Source of the DNA: Bombella intestini
GTDB lineage: Bacteria; Pseudomonadota; Alphaproteobacteria; Acetobacterales; Acetobacteraceae
Assembly (NCBI RefSeq): GCF_002003665.1
Contig: NZ_JATM01000001.1
Coordinates: forward strand, 496,001 to 560,000
Length of the DNA: 64,000 bases
Reading direction: 5' to 3'
Notes under the pieces: generated by a model
What the model saw: only the letters and a program-made list of their open reading frames with translations
What the model was told of the DNA's origin: nothing
Database searches by the model: none
Shown here: in pieces, positions 49,479 to 58,508 of the stretch
Layout: each line of letters starts with the position of its first letter
Numbering within the stretch: position 1 is the first letter of the stretch
Made by a program: the position numbers and the translations under genes

Positions 49479-49502
49479 CCCCTCATACAGTCTTATGAGA
49501 GG
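49479..49502 (-). promoter_or_regulatory. Hairpin next to the eriC start, possible riboswitch expression platform
   Basis: CCTCTCATA and TATGAGGGG (minus strand) form a 9-bp stem, with one G-U pair, and a six-base loop. It includes a GAGGGG Shine-Dalgarno-like sequence and lies between the aptamer and the coding start. It could switch translation or transcription with the aptamer. Confidence 0.5.
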
Positions 49503-49509
49503 TCTTATT

Positions 49510-49585
49510 GGCAGGAATCATCAGCCTTTCCCGACTCCTCGGGTGGCGGTTTGGCCCAATGGCCCGGTGGTAATCCATCACCGTA
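49510..49585 (-). promoter_or_regulatory. Fluoride (crcB-type) riboswitch aptamer
   Basis: On the minus strand: GGTGATGGATTACCACC, a small GGCC/GGCC stem, then AAACCGCC, a CCCGA-GGAG-TCGGG hairpin, and GGCTGATGATTCCTGC. These are the conserved boxes of the crcB aptamer (GGNGATGG...AACCGC...GCTGATG...CC). The pseudoknot GGATT with ATTCC has one U-U mismatch. It directly precedes eriC, a fluoride-transporter gene, which confirms the assignment by context. Confidence 0.88.
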
Positions 49586-49638
49586 TATTCGTGTAAATAA
49601 CACCACCATAAGATGATTTGTCAAGCGGGGATGGGACA

Positions 49639-49672
49639 AAAGAAAACCCTCCGCCAGCGAACTGACGGAGGG
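49639..49672 (-). terminator. Terminator of fusA
   Basis: CCCTCCGTCAG-TTCG-CTGGCGGAGGG (one G-U pair) followed by TTTTCTTTT on the minus strand, 30 bases after the fusA stop. It isolates the riboswitch region from fusA transcription. Confidence 0.93.
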
Positions 49673-49703
49673 CCTCCTTAAAGAATGATCGCTACAGGGC
49701 GTA

Positions 49704-51815
49704 TTAGGAACGCTCTGCGATGATCTCATCCTGCACGTTACGCGGTACCGGCTCATAGTGATGGAACTGCATGGTGAAGGATGCACGACCCTTCGTAGCA
49801 GAACGCAGATGAGAAATGTAACCGAACATTTCCTTCAGCGGCACCTGAGAACGGATCAGAACGGTGGAGCCAGATGTCTCCTGGTTCTGAATGATACCAC
49901 GGCGGCGGTTCAGGTCACCCACCACGTCACCAACGTGATCGTTCGGGGTGGTGATTTCCACATCCATGATCGGCTCCAGAATGACCGGACCAGCCTTCTT
50001 CATACCTTCACGGAAGCAAGCCTTAGCGGCGATTTCGAAGGCCAGAGCCGAGGAGTCAACGTCGTGGTACTTACCGTCTTCCAGAGTGAACTTGAAGCCC
50101 ACCGTCTCGAAGCCAGCCAGCACACCCGTCGTGGACTGCATACGCACGCCCTTATCGACAGCCGGGATGTATTCCTTCGGCACAGCACCACCGACGATCT
50201 TGTTCTCGAAGATGATCTCTTCGTCACCCTTCTCCGGCAGCGGCTCGAAGGTGATCTTCACCTCAGCGAACTGACCAGAACCACCGGACTGCTTCTTATG
50301 GGTGTAGGTCTCGGTGTGGGACTGGGTGATCGTCTCACGATAAGCAACCTGCGGAGCACCGATGTTAGCATCAACGCCATATTCACGGCGCAGACGGTCC
50401 ACGATGATGTCCAGATGCAGCTCACCCATACCGGAAAGAATGGTCTGACCTGTTTCCTGGTCTGTCCGCAGATGCAGAGACGGATCTTCAGCTGTCAGCT
50501 TCTGGAGAGCCAGCGTCATCTTCTCGACAGCATCCTTGGTCTTCGGCTCGACAGAAATATCAATCACTGGAACCGGGAACTGCATACGCTCCAGAACAAC
50601 CGGGTCAGCTGCATCAGCCAGTGTGTCACCGGTCACGGTGTCTTTCAGACCAACGAAGGCAGCAATGTCACCAGCGCCGACAGACTTCACTTCCTGACGC
50701 TTGTCAGCGTGCATCTGGAACATGCGACCAACACGCTCCTTGGTGCCCTTTGTGGTATTCAGCACGGTATCACCCGTATTCAGCACGCCACGATAGACAC
50801 GAACGAAGGTCAGTGTACCATACTTATCGGAGATGATCTTAAAGGCGAGACCAGCGAACTTGCCTTCCGGGTCAACCGGGATGATCGGCAGGAAGCTCTC
50901 GTCAACTTCCTTATCTTCCGGCGGAGCAATACGAATACCCTCAACCTCATCCGGAGCCGGGAGGTAGTCAATCACAGCATCCAGCAGCGGCTGCACGCCC
51001 TTGTTCTTGAAGGCCGTACCACACAGGACAGGGCGGAACTCACCAGAGATCGTACCCTTCTTAATGCAGCGCTTCAGAGTGGCGAGGTCTACTTCGCCCT
51101 TCTCGAAATACTCTTCCATAGCGGCGGTATCGACGCTCAGAGCCGTATCAAGCAGGTTCTGACGTGCTTCTTCAGCACGCTCCTTCATGTCGGCCGGAAT
51201 TTCTTCGTAGTGGAACTTAGCGCCCAGCTCACCACCTTCCCAGACGATGGCACGCATTTCCACCAGGTCCACAACGCCGACCATGTTCTCTTCGGCACCG
51301 ATCGGCAGCTGAAGCGGAATGGCCACGATGTCCAGCTTCTCCTTCAGTGTGCTGAAGGCATAATCGAAGTCGGCACCGGTACGGTCCAGCTTGTTGATGA
51401 AGATGATACGAGGCACGTTATAGCGGTCAGCCAGACGCCAGTTGGTCTCGGACTGCGGCTGCACACCGGCCACACCTTCGATCACGAAGATGGCACCATC
51501 GAGCACACGGAGGGAGCGGTTCACCTCGATGTTGAAGTCGATATGGCCAGGGGTGTCGATGATGTTGATGCGGTGGCCGTCCCACTCACAGGTCACAGCA
51601 GCGGAGGTGATGGTGATGCCGCGCTCACGCTCCTGCTCCATGTAGTCGGTCGTGGTGTTCCCGTCATGCACTTCACCGATACGGTGGGACATACCGGTGT
51701 AATAGAGCATGCGCTCTGTCGTCGTCGTCTTACCGGCGTCAATATGAGCGGTAATACCGATGTTGCGAATCTTTGAGAGAGCGGACTTCGCGCCCTGAAC
51801 GCTGTCGTCGGTCAC
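49704..51815 (-). CDS. fusA: Elongation factor G
   Basis: Translational GTPase catalysing ribosomal translocation. From the chosen GTG start it has 703 residues. G1 is [14 protein letters not shown]3 [10 protein letters not shown]4 NKLDR. Domain II begins [19 protein letters not shown] and domain IV has the QVAYRETI segment. The GTG at 51815 has GGAGG seven bases ahead; an upstream ATG at 51848 lacks any such signal. The antisense strand is open over nearly 2 kb, a shadow of strong codon bias. Confidence 0.97.
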   Translation of the reverse strand: MTDDSVQGAKSALSKIRNIGITAHIDAGKTTTTERMLYYTGMSHRIGEVHDGNTTTDYMEQERERGITITSAAVTCEWDGHRINIIDTPGHIDFNIEVNRSLRVLDGAIFVIEGVAGVQPQSETNWRLADRYNVPRIIFINKLDRTGADFDYAFSTLKEKLDIVAIPLQLPIGAEENMVGVVDLVEMRAIVWEGGELGAKFHYEEIPADMKERAEEARQNLLDTALSVDTAAMEEYFEKGEVDLATLKRCIKKGTISGEFRPVLCGTAFKNKGVQPLLDAVIDYLPAPDEVEGIRIAPPEDKEVDESFLPIIPVDPEGKFAGLAFKIISDKYGTLTFVRVYRGVLNTGDTVLNTTKGTKERVGRMFQMHADKRQEVKSVGAGDIAAFVGLKDTVTGDTLADAADPVVLERMQFPVPVIDISVEPKTKDAVEKMTLALQKLTAEDPSLHLRTDQETGQTILSGMGELHLDIIVDRLRREYGVDANIGAPQVAYRETITQSHTETYTHKKQSGGSGQFAEVKITFEPLPEKGDEEIIFENKIVGGAVPKEYIPAVDKGVRMQSTTGVLAGFETVGFKFTLEDGKYHDVDSSALAFEIAAKACFREGMKKAGPVILEPIMDVEITTPNDHVGDVVGDLNRRRGIIQNQETSGSTVLIRSQVPLKEMFGYISHLRSATKGRASFTMQFHHYEPVPRNVQDEIIAERS

Positions 51816-51968
51816 GGGAAACCTCCAAAATGCAAGGAAAGGTGCCACCGCCTGCGCCGGGGCACCCTCATCAGACCCTGTATGAATACCAGAAAAACGG
51901 ACTGTGCCGGCAGAGTCACCCCGGAACAGCCGCCCGCCCTATACTAAGGACGGGCTCAGCTACCTAAA

Positions 51969-52274
51969 TTAGGCAGCTGGCTGGGCAGCCTTACGCTCCT
52001 GAACGCGCAGGATACGACGCTTGATAACAAGAGCCTCCGGCGTCAGTTTCCGGTTCGGTGTACCCAGCAGGAAGGAATCAAGTCCGCCATTATGCTCAAC
52101 TGTACGGATACCCTTAGCGGACAGGCGCATACGCACCGGTGCCTCGAGGATATCGGACAGGAGCGTGGCTTCCTGAAGGTTCGGGAGGAAACGGCGACGG
52201 GATTTGTTATTGGCGTGGCTGACGTTATTGCCCGTCAGCACCCCTTTGCCCGTGACATGGCAACGGCGAGACAT
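51969..52274 (-). CDS. rpmB: 50S ribosomal protein L28
   Basis: Large-subunit protein of 101 residues. It starts [31 protein letters not shown], the L28 signature region, and ends in a basic [13 protein letters not shown] tail. The start MSRRC at 52274 is conserved; GAGGAAG lies eight bases upstream. Transcription probably starts at the promoter described at 52343-52371. L28 commonly stands alone in alphaproteobacteria. Confidence 0.96.
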   Translation of the reverse strand: MSRRCHVTGKGVLTGNNVSHANNKSRRRFLPNLQEATLLSDILEAPVRMRLSAKGIRTVEHNGGLDSFLLGTPNRKLTPEALVIKRRILRVQERKAAQPAA

Positions 52275-52342
52275 AGAACTTCCTCGATACTGTGATACGC
52301 AGAGCCGCAAAACGGCTTGGCGTGTTCCGTAAATAAGGCGGG

Positions 52343-52371
52343 CTTATGACGTATAGACGCTGATACGTCAA
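52343..52371 (-). promoter_or_regulatory. Candidate rpmB promoter overlapped by a perfect palindrome
   Basis: TTGACG (52366-52371), a 17-base spacer and CATAAG (52343-52348) on the minus strand. GACGTAT/ATACGTC (52348-52354 and 52363-52369) is a perfect 7-bp inverted repeat with an eight-base centre that covers most of the promoter. A GCCG/CGGC leader hairpin follows before rpmB. Confidence 0.5.
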
Positions 52372-52407
52372 GTCTTTCCTGCCTTTCATACCGACAGAAG
52401 TAGCCCG

Positions 52408-54213
52408 CTACCCCTCTACAACCGAATGACTTTCAACGGAACCCCCTCTCGCCTGTAATCTCCACATTCCTGCGTAAATACCTTCTTTTTCCAACAGGTC
52501 ATGATGGGTTCCCTCTTCCATCACCTTTCCACCCTCCATAACAAGAATATGGTCAGCACGCTGGATCGTAGAAAGACGATGGGCAATCACAACCGTTGTC
52601 CGGCCGGACGACAAAGCCAAAAGCTCCCGCTGTATGGCGTCCTCCGTTTTAGTATCCAAAGCACTGGTTGCCTCATCCAGCACGAGCAAGCGGGGGCTAC
52701 GCAATAGGATACGAGCAATGGCCATTCTCTGCCTCTCCCCGCCAGAAAGGCGCACACCTCGCTCTCCGACCAATGTGGCGAACCCATCCGGCAATCTCTC
52801 AATAAGTGGCCCTAACTGAGCAGCTTCGGCAGCCTGTCGGATTTCCTCTATTCCAGCCCCTACCCGTCCATAGGCAATATTTTCAGCAATCGTGGCATTA
52901 AAGAGTGATGTATCCTGCGCCACCACGCCAATCTGCGCCCGCAGGACGTCAAGCGACAGATCAGGAAGAGCCACGCCGTCCATCAGCACCTTTCCTTCCT
53001 GCGGATCATACAGACGACTGATGAGCTTCGCTAAGGTCGATTTACCAGACCCGCTACGCCCCACCACTGCAAGCATTCTGCCAGCTTCCAACCAAAAGCT
53101 AACATCCCGTAGGATCAACCTGTCCGGCTCATACCCAAAGACAACATGCTGCATCTCTAACGTGACGCCTCCGGGATGCCCTGTAGGCAGTGGCACAGGC
53201 TCTGGCGGGGACTGTATCTCCGGCTCCAAAGCCATAAGCTCTAGATAGGCCTCCATATCCACACGAGCATTACGCCAGCTAGCCCCAACATAATTCAACG
53301 CCCCGACTGAGGCATAAACACTGCGAAGATAAGTGCCCATCAGCACAAACTGTGCAACACCGATTCGATGAGACTCAATATCCAGTATAGCCATCCCCAG
53401 TAACGAGGCCGTTGCTAAAGCAATCAGAATATTGCGAATGGCCTGAGAACTCCCTACAAGTTTCTGCAACCGTGCTTCAGCTGCGCTCAAAGACTTCCAT
53501 ATCTTTTCCTGCCGCCGGCTTTCATAAGCGGCATTACCAAAAGCCCGGACAATATCTGCATTCAGCAAACTATCTACAAGATGACGGTGTGCATTGCTGT
53601 TTGCCCGATTACGTTCCCTACGGGCCTGCATCCGCCAACGCGTGAAAAGAAATGATATGCCCGCATAAAGAAGCAACGTGCCGCAGAGCAGCACCAAGTA
53701 CCAACCATCAAAAACATGCAGAACCACAAGGAATGTCAGCCCCAAGCCCAACAGGTTTGGCATGACATTAGAAAACGCCATATCCACGATCGTGCTAGCC
53801 GCATCGGCGCCTCGGTCGATGATGCGGGTCAAAGCCCCGGTCTGCCGCTGCTGGTGAAAACGGGCACTGAGTTGATGAATATGTTCCAATCCCCGCAGGC
53901 TAATCCGTTCCCGCAGCACCGTTCTTATCGGCACCATAAGCAGACTACGCACTGGCCCTGCTACTGCCCCCAGCATACGCAGGACTGTATAGCTTGCCAG
54001 TAGAAGCATGATGGCCACCAAAGCAGTCTCATGCCCTGAAAGCCGACCGACCATACCACTGAACAGCCAAGGCGTGGCAACGGCTGTCACGCTCTCCAAG
54101 ATCAGAAGAATACAAGCGCAGCAAAAGCGCAAAGACCAACCTTTCAGGGAGGGAGGACGCACTTGCTGCCAGAAGGCCCGCATAGACAAACGTCCGTTTT
54201 TTATTGCTGCCAT
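52408..54213 (-). CDS. Atm1/ABCB7-type ABC exporter (half transporter)
   Basis: Fused permease-ATPase of 601 residues. The transmembrane half starts after RPPSLKGWSLRF with helices such as ALVAIMLLLASYTVLRML; the cytoplasmic HLVDSLLNADIVRAFGNAAY and QTGALTRIIDRG segments match Atm1-like proteins. ATPase: VGRSGSGKSTLAKLISRLYDP, RLSGGERQRMAIARILL, LLVLDEATSALDTKTED, VIAHRLST. Bacterial Atm1 proteins export glutathione conjugates and metal-thiolate complexes, and mitochondrial Atm1 serves iron-sulfur maturation. Its substrate here is unknown. Divergent from the Nudix gene. Confidence 0.85.
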   Translation of the reverse strand: MAAIKNGRLSMRAFWQQVRPPSLKGWSLRFCCACILLILESVTAVATPWLFSGMVGRLSGHETALVAIMLLLASYTVLRMLGAVAGPVRSLLMVPIRTVLRERISLRGLEHIHQLSARFHQQRQTGALTRIIDRGADAASTIVDMAFSNVMPNLLGLGLTFLVVLHVFDGWYLVLLCGTLLLYAGISFLFTRWRMQARRERNRANSNAHRHLVDSLLNADIVRAFGNAAYESRRQEKIWKSLSAAEARLQKLVGSSQAIRNILIALATASLLGMAILDIESHRIGVAQFVLMGTYLRSVYASVGALNYVGASWRNARVDMEAYLELMALEPEIQSPPEPVPLPTGHPGGVTLEMQHVVFGYEPDRLILRDVSFWLEAGRMLAVVGRSGSGKSTLAKLISRLYDPQEGKVLMDGVALPDLSLDVLRAQIGVVAQDTSLFNATIAENIAYGRVGAGIEEIRQAAEAAQLGPLIERLPDGFATLVGERGVRLSGGERQRMAIARILLRSPRLLVLDEATSALDTKTEDAIQRELLALSSGRTTVVIAHRLSTIQRADHILVMEGGKVMEEGTHHDLLEKEGIYAGMWRLQARGGSVESHSVVEG

Positions 54214-54363
54214 AAAAACCTGATAAATATTCCACTGATGAGCTAAGAGCCGTCCCTAGAAGAACTTTACACCCTCCCGTCCTTTCTGCCAGCATCTGCC
54301 TGTTGACAATGCCGCTGGAACGGATGCGTCCCTGACGCCACCGCCCTCATCTCCACATCATGA

Positions 54364-55227
54364 ATGAACATTTTTGAGAACCTCATGCTGTCCTCCGCTG
54401 CCTCTCCTTTCCTCCGCCACATCGAACGATGCCGTAATGTCACCCTCCCAGCAGGGCGTCTCCCCCTGCTGCATAACGGCATAACCATCGGCCTAGTAGA
54501 CCCCACTTGCCTGAGTTGGATGACCGACCCTGCATGCGCTGACCTACTGAGGGTGAATGGAGACCACATCCTCCTCCCAGACGGGGAGAATCTACGGCAA
54601 ATCAGCACTATTCTGGCACAGCAGGAACGTTATGTGCCGTTCAAGGAGTGGTTTGATGTCCGCTCTTCCGAGGGGCAGATCATCGGACAGGTTGACCGCG
54701 GCTTGATCCCGGTCTTCGGTGTGGAGGCTTCTGGTGTCCATTTGAACGGCCTTGTCCAGAAAAATACGGGCCTGCATCTCTGGGTCGCCCGCCGCAGCCC
54801 CCACAAGCGGCTAGACCCCGGCAAGCTGGATCATCTGGTGGCCGGAGGCATGAGCAGCGGCCTCACAGCAAAGGAAACAGTCATTAAGGAAGCTGAGGAA
54901 GAAGCGGCCATCCCGGCCGACCTTTCCCGTCAGGCCCGCCATGCCAGTACGCTCCATTATGCCATGTCCCGCCCAGAAGGGCTGCGCCGTGACCGACTTT
55001 ATTGTTACGACCTCCTACTCCCGGAAGATTTTATTCCCCATATCAATGATGGCGAAGTGGAATCCTTCCATCTCATGCCGGTTGAGGATGTATTTCAGCA
55101 GGTGAGAGACACGGATGATTTCAAATTTAACGTTAATCTTGTCCTTCTGGACCTTTTCCTCCGGCTTGGGATGTTCGATAAGCAAGACAGCTCAATTCTG
55201 GCGGAGAATTTACATGGGCAAGTCTAA
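54364..55227 (+). CDS. Nudix hydrolase with DUF4743 N-terminal domain
   Basis: A 287-residue protein. The N-terminal part (HIERCRNVTLPAGRLPL to EGQIIGQVDRG) is DUF4743-like; the Nudix domain follows with LHLWVARRSPHKRLDPGKLD and the Nudix box GGMSSGLTAKETVIKEAEEEA. The box has Lys for Arg in RE-x2-EE and Ala for Gly, as in Tnr3/thiamin-pyrophosphokinase-associated Nudix enzymes, which hydrolyse thiamin-like diphosphates. The substrate here is not known. A second ATG seven codons downstream is a possible start, and no clear ribosome-binding site decides. Confidence 0.85.
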   Translation: MNIFENLMLSSAASPFLRHIERCRNVTLPAGRLPLLHNGITIGLVDPTCLSWMTDPACADLLRVNGDHILLPDGENLRQISTILAQQERYVPFKEWFDVRSSEGQIIGQVDRGLIPVFGVEASGVHLNGLVQKNTGLHLWVARRSPHKRLDPGKLDHLVAGGMSSGLTAKETVIKEAEEEAAIPADLSRQARHASTLHYAMSRPEGLRRDRLYCYDLLLPEDFIPHINDGEVESFHLMPVEDVFQQVRDTDDFKFNVNLVLLDLFLRLGMFDKQDSSILAENLHGQV

Positions 55228-55307
55228 TTGACCACCCTTTCCGGACCGCCCCACAGCAATGTGACGCCCTTCTTCATTCTGGCAAGCTGACCGAGACACC
55301 ACACACT

Positions 55308-56423
55308 ATGACCACTCCTTCCGACAAGGGTACTCCACAAATCAGGCTTACCCTGCCCTCCAAAACCCTACAGAAACGCGCTCGCGGTTTTCTTGCGTTA
55401 TTCTTCATCCTTGCTGCCCTCTGGACACTAAAAGGCATGCTGCCGGCCCTGCTATGGGGCGGCATCTTCGCTATCGCCCTCTGGCCGCTTTACAAGCGGT
55501 CGGTAAAGCGCTTTGGCCAGACCATCTGGCTGCCGCTACTCTTCACCGGCGTGCTGGCATTGGTCTTTCTAGTGCCCGTTTCCTTCATCAGCATCAAAAC
55601 CGCAGACGAGGTCCACTCTGCCTTTCTGTGGCTTGATTCAATCCGCCACCAAGGGCTACCCGCTCCCGCTTGGCTGGATCGTCTGCCTGTAGCCTCTGGA
55701 CAGGCCAAGGCAATCTGGACAGAGCATCTCAGCAACCCTGATACCCTGAACGAACTCTTCCATTCTCTGAATGTCGGTCACAGTGTTGCCGTAGGCAAAC
55801 AGTTTGGATCAGAAATCCTGCATCGGGGTATTCTGTTCGGCTTCTCGATGCTGACACTTTTCTTCCTACTCAAAGATGGCGACAGCATCATCCGTAAATG
55901 CATGATCGGATCGCAGCGTCTTTTTGGAGCACAAGGGGAAAGCCTGGCACGGCAGATCATCGCTTCCATTCATGGCACGGTTTCCGGGCTGGTTCTGGTG
56001 GGTCTTGGCGAAGGGGCCATCATGGGCGTGTGCTATGTAATCGCCGGTGCACCACAACCGCTTATCTTCGGTTTGGCAACAGCCATTGCCGCTATGGTGC
56101 CCCTACTGGGCTGGATCGCCGTAACAGGGGTCTGCCTGCTGATCGCCTTCAAGGGCAGCATGCTAGCGGCAGCCATCGTATGGCTAATTGGTGCGATCGT
56201 GCTTTTCGTAGCCGACCACTTCATTCGCCCTGTCCTAATCGGCGGCAGTACGAAGGTGCCGTTCCTCTGGGTTCTGATGGGTATTCTGGGGGGTGCAGAG
56301 ACATGGCAGCTGATGGGCTTGTTCATCGGCCCGGCCATTATGGCAGGATTGCACCTACTATGGACACTATGGACCAGCAATAAGGTCTCTGCCCACCGTG
56401 CACCACATAATGTAAAGGAGTGA
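55308..56423 (+). CDS. AI-2E/PerM-family membrane transporter
   Basis: A 371-residue polytopic membrane protein with an N-terminal pair of helices (FLALFFILAALWTLKGML, LLWGGIFAIALWPL), a soluble middle, and later helices including VSGLVLVGLGEGAIMGVCYVIAG and AAAIVWLIGAIVLFVADHFIRPVLIGG. The late VADHFIRP...GGSTKVPFLWVLMGILGGAE motif is characteristic of the AI-2E/PF01594 family. Members have been linked to autoinducer export and Na+/H+ antiport, so the substrate is uncertain. Its transcript probably ends at the terminator at 56540-56578, after crossing the antisense of tRNA-Pro. Confidence 0.85.
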   Translation: MTTPSDKGTPQIRLTLPSKTLQKRARGFLALFFILAALWTLKGMLPALLWGGIFAIALWPLYKRSVKRFGQTIWLPLLFTGVLALVFLVPVSFISIKTADEVHSAFLWLDSIRHQGLPAPAWLDRLPVASGQAKAIWTEHLSNPDTLNELFHSLNVGHSVAVGKQFGSEILHRGILFGFSMLTLFFLLKDGDSIIRKCMIGSQRLFGAQGESLARQIIASIHGTVSGLVLVGLGEGAIMGVCYVIAGAPQPLIFGLATAIAAMVPLLGWIAVTGVCLLIAFKGSMLAAAIVWLIGAIVLFVADHFIRPVLIGGSTKVPFLWVLMGILGGAETWQLMGLFIGPAIMAGLHLLWTLWTSNKVSAHRAPHNVKE

Positions 56424-56435
56424 AACCGCAGGAGA

Positions 56436-56512
56436 TGGTCGGGCAGGCGGGATTCGAACCCACGACCCCCAGTCCCCCAGACTGATGCGCTACCAGACTG
56501 CGCTACTGCCCG
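56436..56512 (-). tRNA. tRNA-Pro (anticodon GGG)
   Basis: A 77-base minus-strand gene. Acceptor CGGGCAG pairs with CTGCCCG, with an encoded CCA end. The anticodon arm TCAGT-CTGGGGG-ACTGG gives GGG, and the T-arm GTTCGAATC is clear. Confidence 0.95.
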
Positions 56513-56539
56513 TCGTCCTGCGGTGAGGAAGCTCTAGCA

Positions 56540-56578
56540 GCCTCGGACTATTCTTGCAATGGTCCGAGGCTTTTTTTT
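56540..56578 (+). terminator. Plus-strand terminator beyond tRNA-Pro
   Basis: GCCTCGGAC (56540-56548) pairs with GTCCGAGGC (56562-56570) and is followed by eight Ts on the plus strand. It fits the end of the AI-2E-family transcript; on the minus strand no U-run follows. Confidence 0.88.
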
Positions 56579-58508
56579 AACATTTTTCAGAAAGTAAGGT
56601 CTTTTTCATCCCGGCTAGTTCACCGAGGAGATCACGCAAGAGACCATCCAACTCGCTTTTCCGCTTGGCCTGAAGACGGCTATCCATCTCCTGAGCAGCC
56701 AACCTTTGCTGGAGGACAACACCCTCCCCTTCCAAAGCCCGGATCCGTTCCAAAGATTCCGCATGCCGCTCACGCTCTTCGGCAAAACCGGCTTGTTCCT
56801 GCCGCAGCTCGTCATTCTCCGCTTCGAGGCGTTCCACCTTCTCAACGATGACAGCTTGCGCAGCCTGCTTTTCTTCGCCTTCTTTCAACGAACGCTTGAG
56901 GCGCACATTTTCATCCTCAAGCGACTGCATGATTAAGACAGACTGCTCCAGCTTCCGTACGAGCTCCTGCCGCTCCCCGCTCAAGGTCTCTAGTTGGCTG
57001 GTAAGCTTCTTATGCTGAAGGGCCTCTTCTTGCTGCAACGAGTGAAGCTGTTCTTGCTCCGCCTGCAACGCCGTAAACCGACCATGCAGCTCATCAAACT
57101 CACCTTGTTTGACCTCTGCATTTTGCAGCTGCTTTTCCACTTCAGTTGTCAGACGCTCAACTGTCTCCCTCAGGCTGACAGTCTCTTCTTCCAACGTCTG
57201 ATACCTAACCTGCGCAGCTTCCCTCTGCTTTATGTCAGTAGTACGCAGCGTTTCATTTTCAGCTTCCAGAGCATGGCAGCGTTCTGCCTCCGCCCGAACC
57301 TCCTCCAGTTCTTTGGTCAGCTCCTGAACCCGCCCATGCTCGACTTGCATGTCCGCCAGCTTTCCCCTTAGCCCTTCAAGCTGGGTCAGCCGCTCCTTGC
57401 GGGACTCTGCCTCTCTCTGATGCTCTTTTGCTTCAGACCTCAGCTGCTCAATCGTCTTCTGCAACTCGTGATTGCGCTCTTCCAACGTCCGACCACGAGC
57501 TGCCTCTATTTCACGCTGTTTCTGCCCCGCTGCTCGCAGAGCCTCATTCTCAGATTCGAGGCGTTGAGCACTGGCCTGCACAGCTTCCAGCTTTTCACGC
57601 AGGGCTTGTGCTTCCTCACGCTCCGTCTCTCGCTGTTTCTGCCCTGCTAACCGCAGAGCCTCATTCTCAGATTCGAGACGTTGAGCACTAGCCTGCACAG
57701 CTTCTAGCTTTTCACGCAGGGCTTGTGTTTCCTCACGCTCCGTCTCTCGCTGCTTCTGCCCCGCTAACCGCAGAGCCTCATTCTCAGATTCGAGACGTTG
57801 AGCACTGGCCTGCACAGCTTCTAGCTTTTCACGTAGGGCTTGTGTTTCCTCACGCTCTTCCTGCAACCCGGCCAGTTCCGAACGCAACTCATCAAGCTGT
57901 AATTGTCGTTCTTTCTCGCCAGCTTCTGCCTGTTGATGCGCCTTCTTTTCTGCCGTCAGACGCTCAACAGCCTCTTGCAAAACAAGATTCTGTTCTTCAA
58001 GCTCCGCCAAATAAGCTTTTTCGTCTTCCTTTTGAGGCACAGCATCATGGGCTTGCTCAAGTGCCTCTTTCAAAGAAGTGTTTTCATCTTCCAATGTCTT
58101 AAGAGACAGAGCAATGCGGCCAAATTCTTCAAGACGCTCATTAAGCGTCTTATTTTCCTGCTGAAGTTCCTTCAGTTGATCAGACTGCAGCGACACACCC
58201 TCACCGGTCGTCTCCTCACTCCCATGAGACGATGATACGGTGTCGTCACCGATAATCCCCTCACGCTTCAGCTGTGGGACGACCTCATGACTTCGGGCAC
58301 CATCCTGATAAAGCAACCGGGCAATATTCCGCACGATCATGACGGCCCGCTCGTCATAATAGCTCTGCCCATCCCCACGCTGCTCCGTCTTAAAAACGGG
58401 ATAGAGACTTTCCCACGAGCGCAGACGGTACAGAGGCAGGCCCAGCTCTTCGGCAACACTGGCTGCCGTCCTCAGAGCATCATGCTGAGATGAATCAGTG
58501 GAAGTCAT
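56577..58508 (-). CDS. MerR-type DNA-binding protein with a giant coiled coil
   Basis: A 643-residue protein. The N-terminal MerR-like winged helix (ALRTAASVAEELGLPLYRLRSWE, then FKTEQRGDGQSYYDERAVMIVRNIARLLYQDG, about 10-75) is like the MerR gene that normally follows ihfA in alphaproteobacteria. Usual members are under 200 residues. Here residues about 105-640 form a Glu/Gln/Lys/Leu-rich coiled coil, including three near-identical 39-residue repeats (about 217-333) of the form REKLEAVQASAQRLESENEA. No membrane segment or cysteine-rich metal site is seen. The ATG at 58508 overlaps ihfA by 14 bases; a GTG three codons upstream is possible. The coiled coil suggests self-assembly or scaffolding on DNA, which is inference. 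Confidence 0.85.
   Translation of the reverse strand: MTSTDSSQHDALRTAASVAEELGLPLYRLRSWESLYPVFKTEQRGDGQSYYDERAVMIVRNIARLLYQDGARSHEVVPQLKREGIIGDDTVSSSHGSEETTGEGVSLQSDQLKELQQENKTLNERLEEFGRIALSLKTLEDENTSLKEALEQAHDAVPQKEDEKAYLAELEEQNLVLQEAVERLTAEKKAHQQAEAGEKERQLQLDELRSELAGLQEEREETQALREKLEAVQASAQRLESENEALRLAGQKQRETEREETQALREKLEAVQASAQRLESENEALRLAGQKQRETEREEAQALREKLEAVQASAQRLESENEALRAAGQKQREIEAARGRTLEERNHELQKTIEQLRSEAKEHQREAESRKERLTQLEGLRGKLADMQVEHGRVQELTKELEEVRAEAERCHALEAENETLRTTDIKQREAAQVRYQTLEEETVSLRETVERLTTEVEKQLQNAEVKQGEFDELHGRFTALQAEQEQLHSLQQEEALQHKKLTSQLETLSGERQELVRKLEQSVLIMQSLEDENVRLKRSLKEGEEKQAAQAVIVEKVERLEAENDELRQEQAGFAEERERHAESLERIRALEGEGVVLQQRLAAQEMDSRLQAKRKSELDGLLRDLLGELAGMKKTLLSEKC
57505..57860 (-). 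repeat. Three tandem 117-bp repeats inside the MerR-type gene
   Basis: Three in-frame copies encode a 39-residue unit running EREETQALREKL to LAGQKQRET. At DNA level the copies differ by only a few mostly silent bases, which indicates recent tandem duplication. The third copy has EA for ET and AAG for LAG changes. Boundaries are approximate. Confidence 0.9.

Noticed and set aside
49758-51776. 672-codon open frame opposite fusA
   Set aside because: Arises from the strong codon bias of EF-G; product rich in His, Arg and Thr with no recognisable domain.
54290-54345. TTGACA at about 54302 considered as a promoter for the Nudix gene
   Set aside because: The sequence 17 bases downstream (GCGTCC) does not resemble a -10 box.
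57505-57860. 117-bp repeats considered as a CRISPR array
   Set aside because: Repeat units are contiguous, in frame and coding, with no unique spacers and no cas genes nearby.
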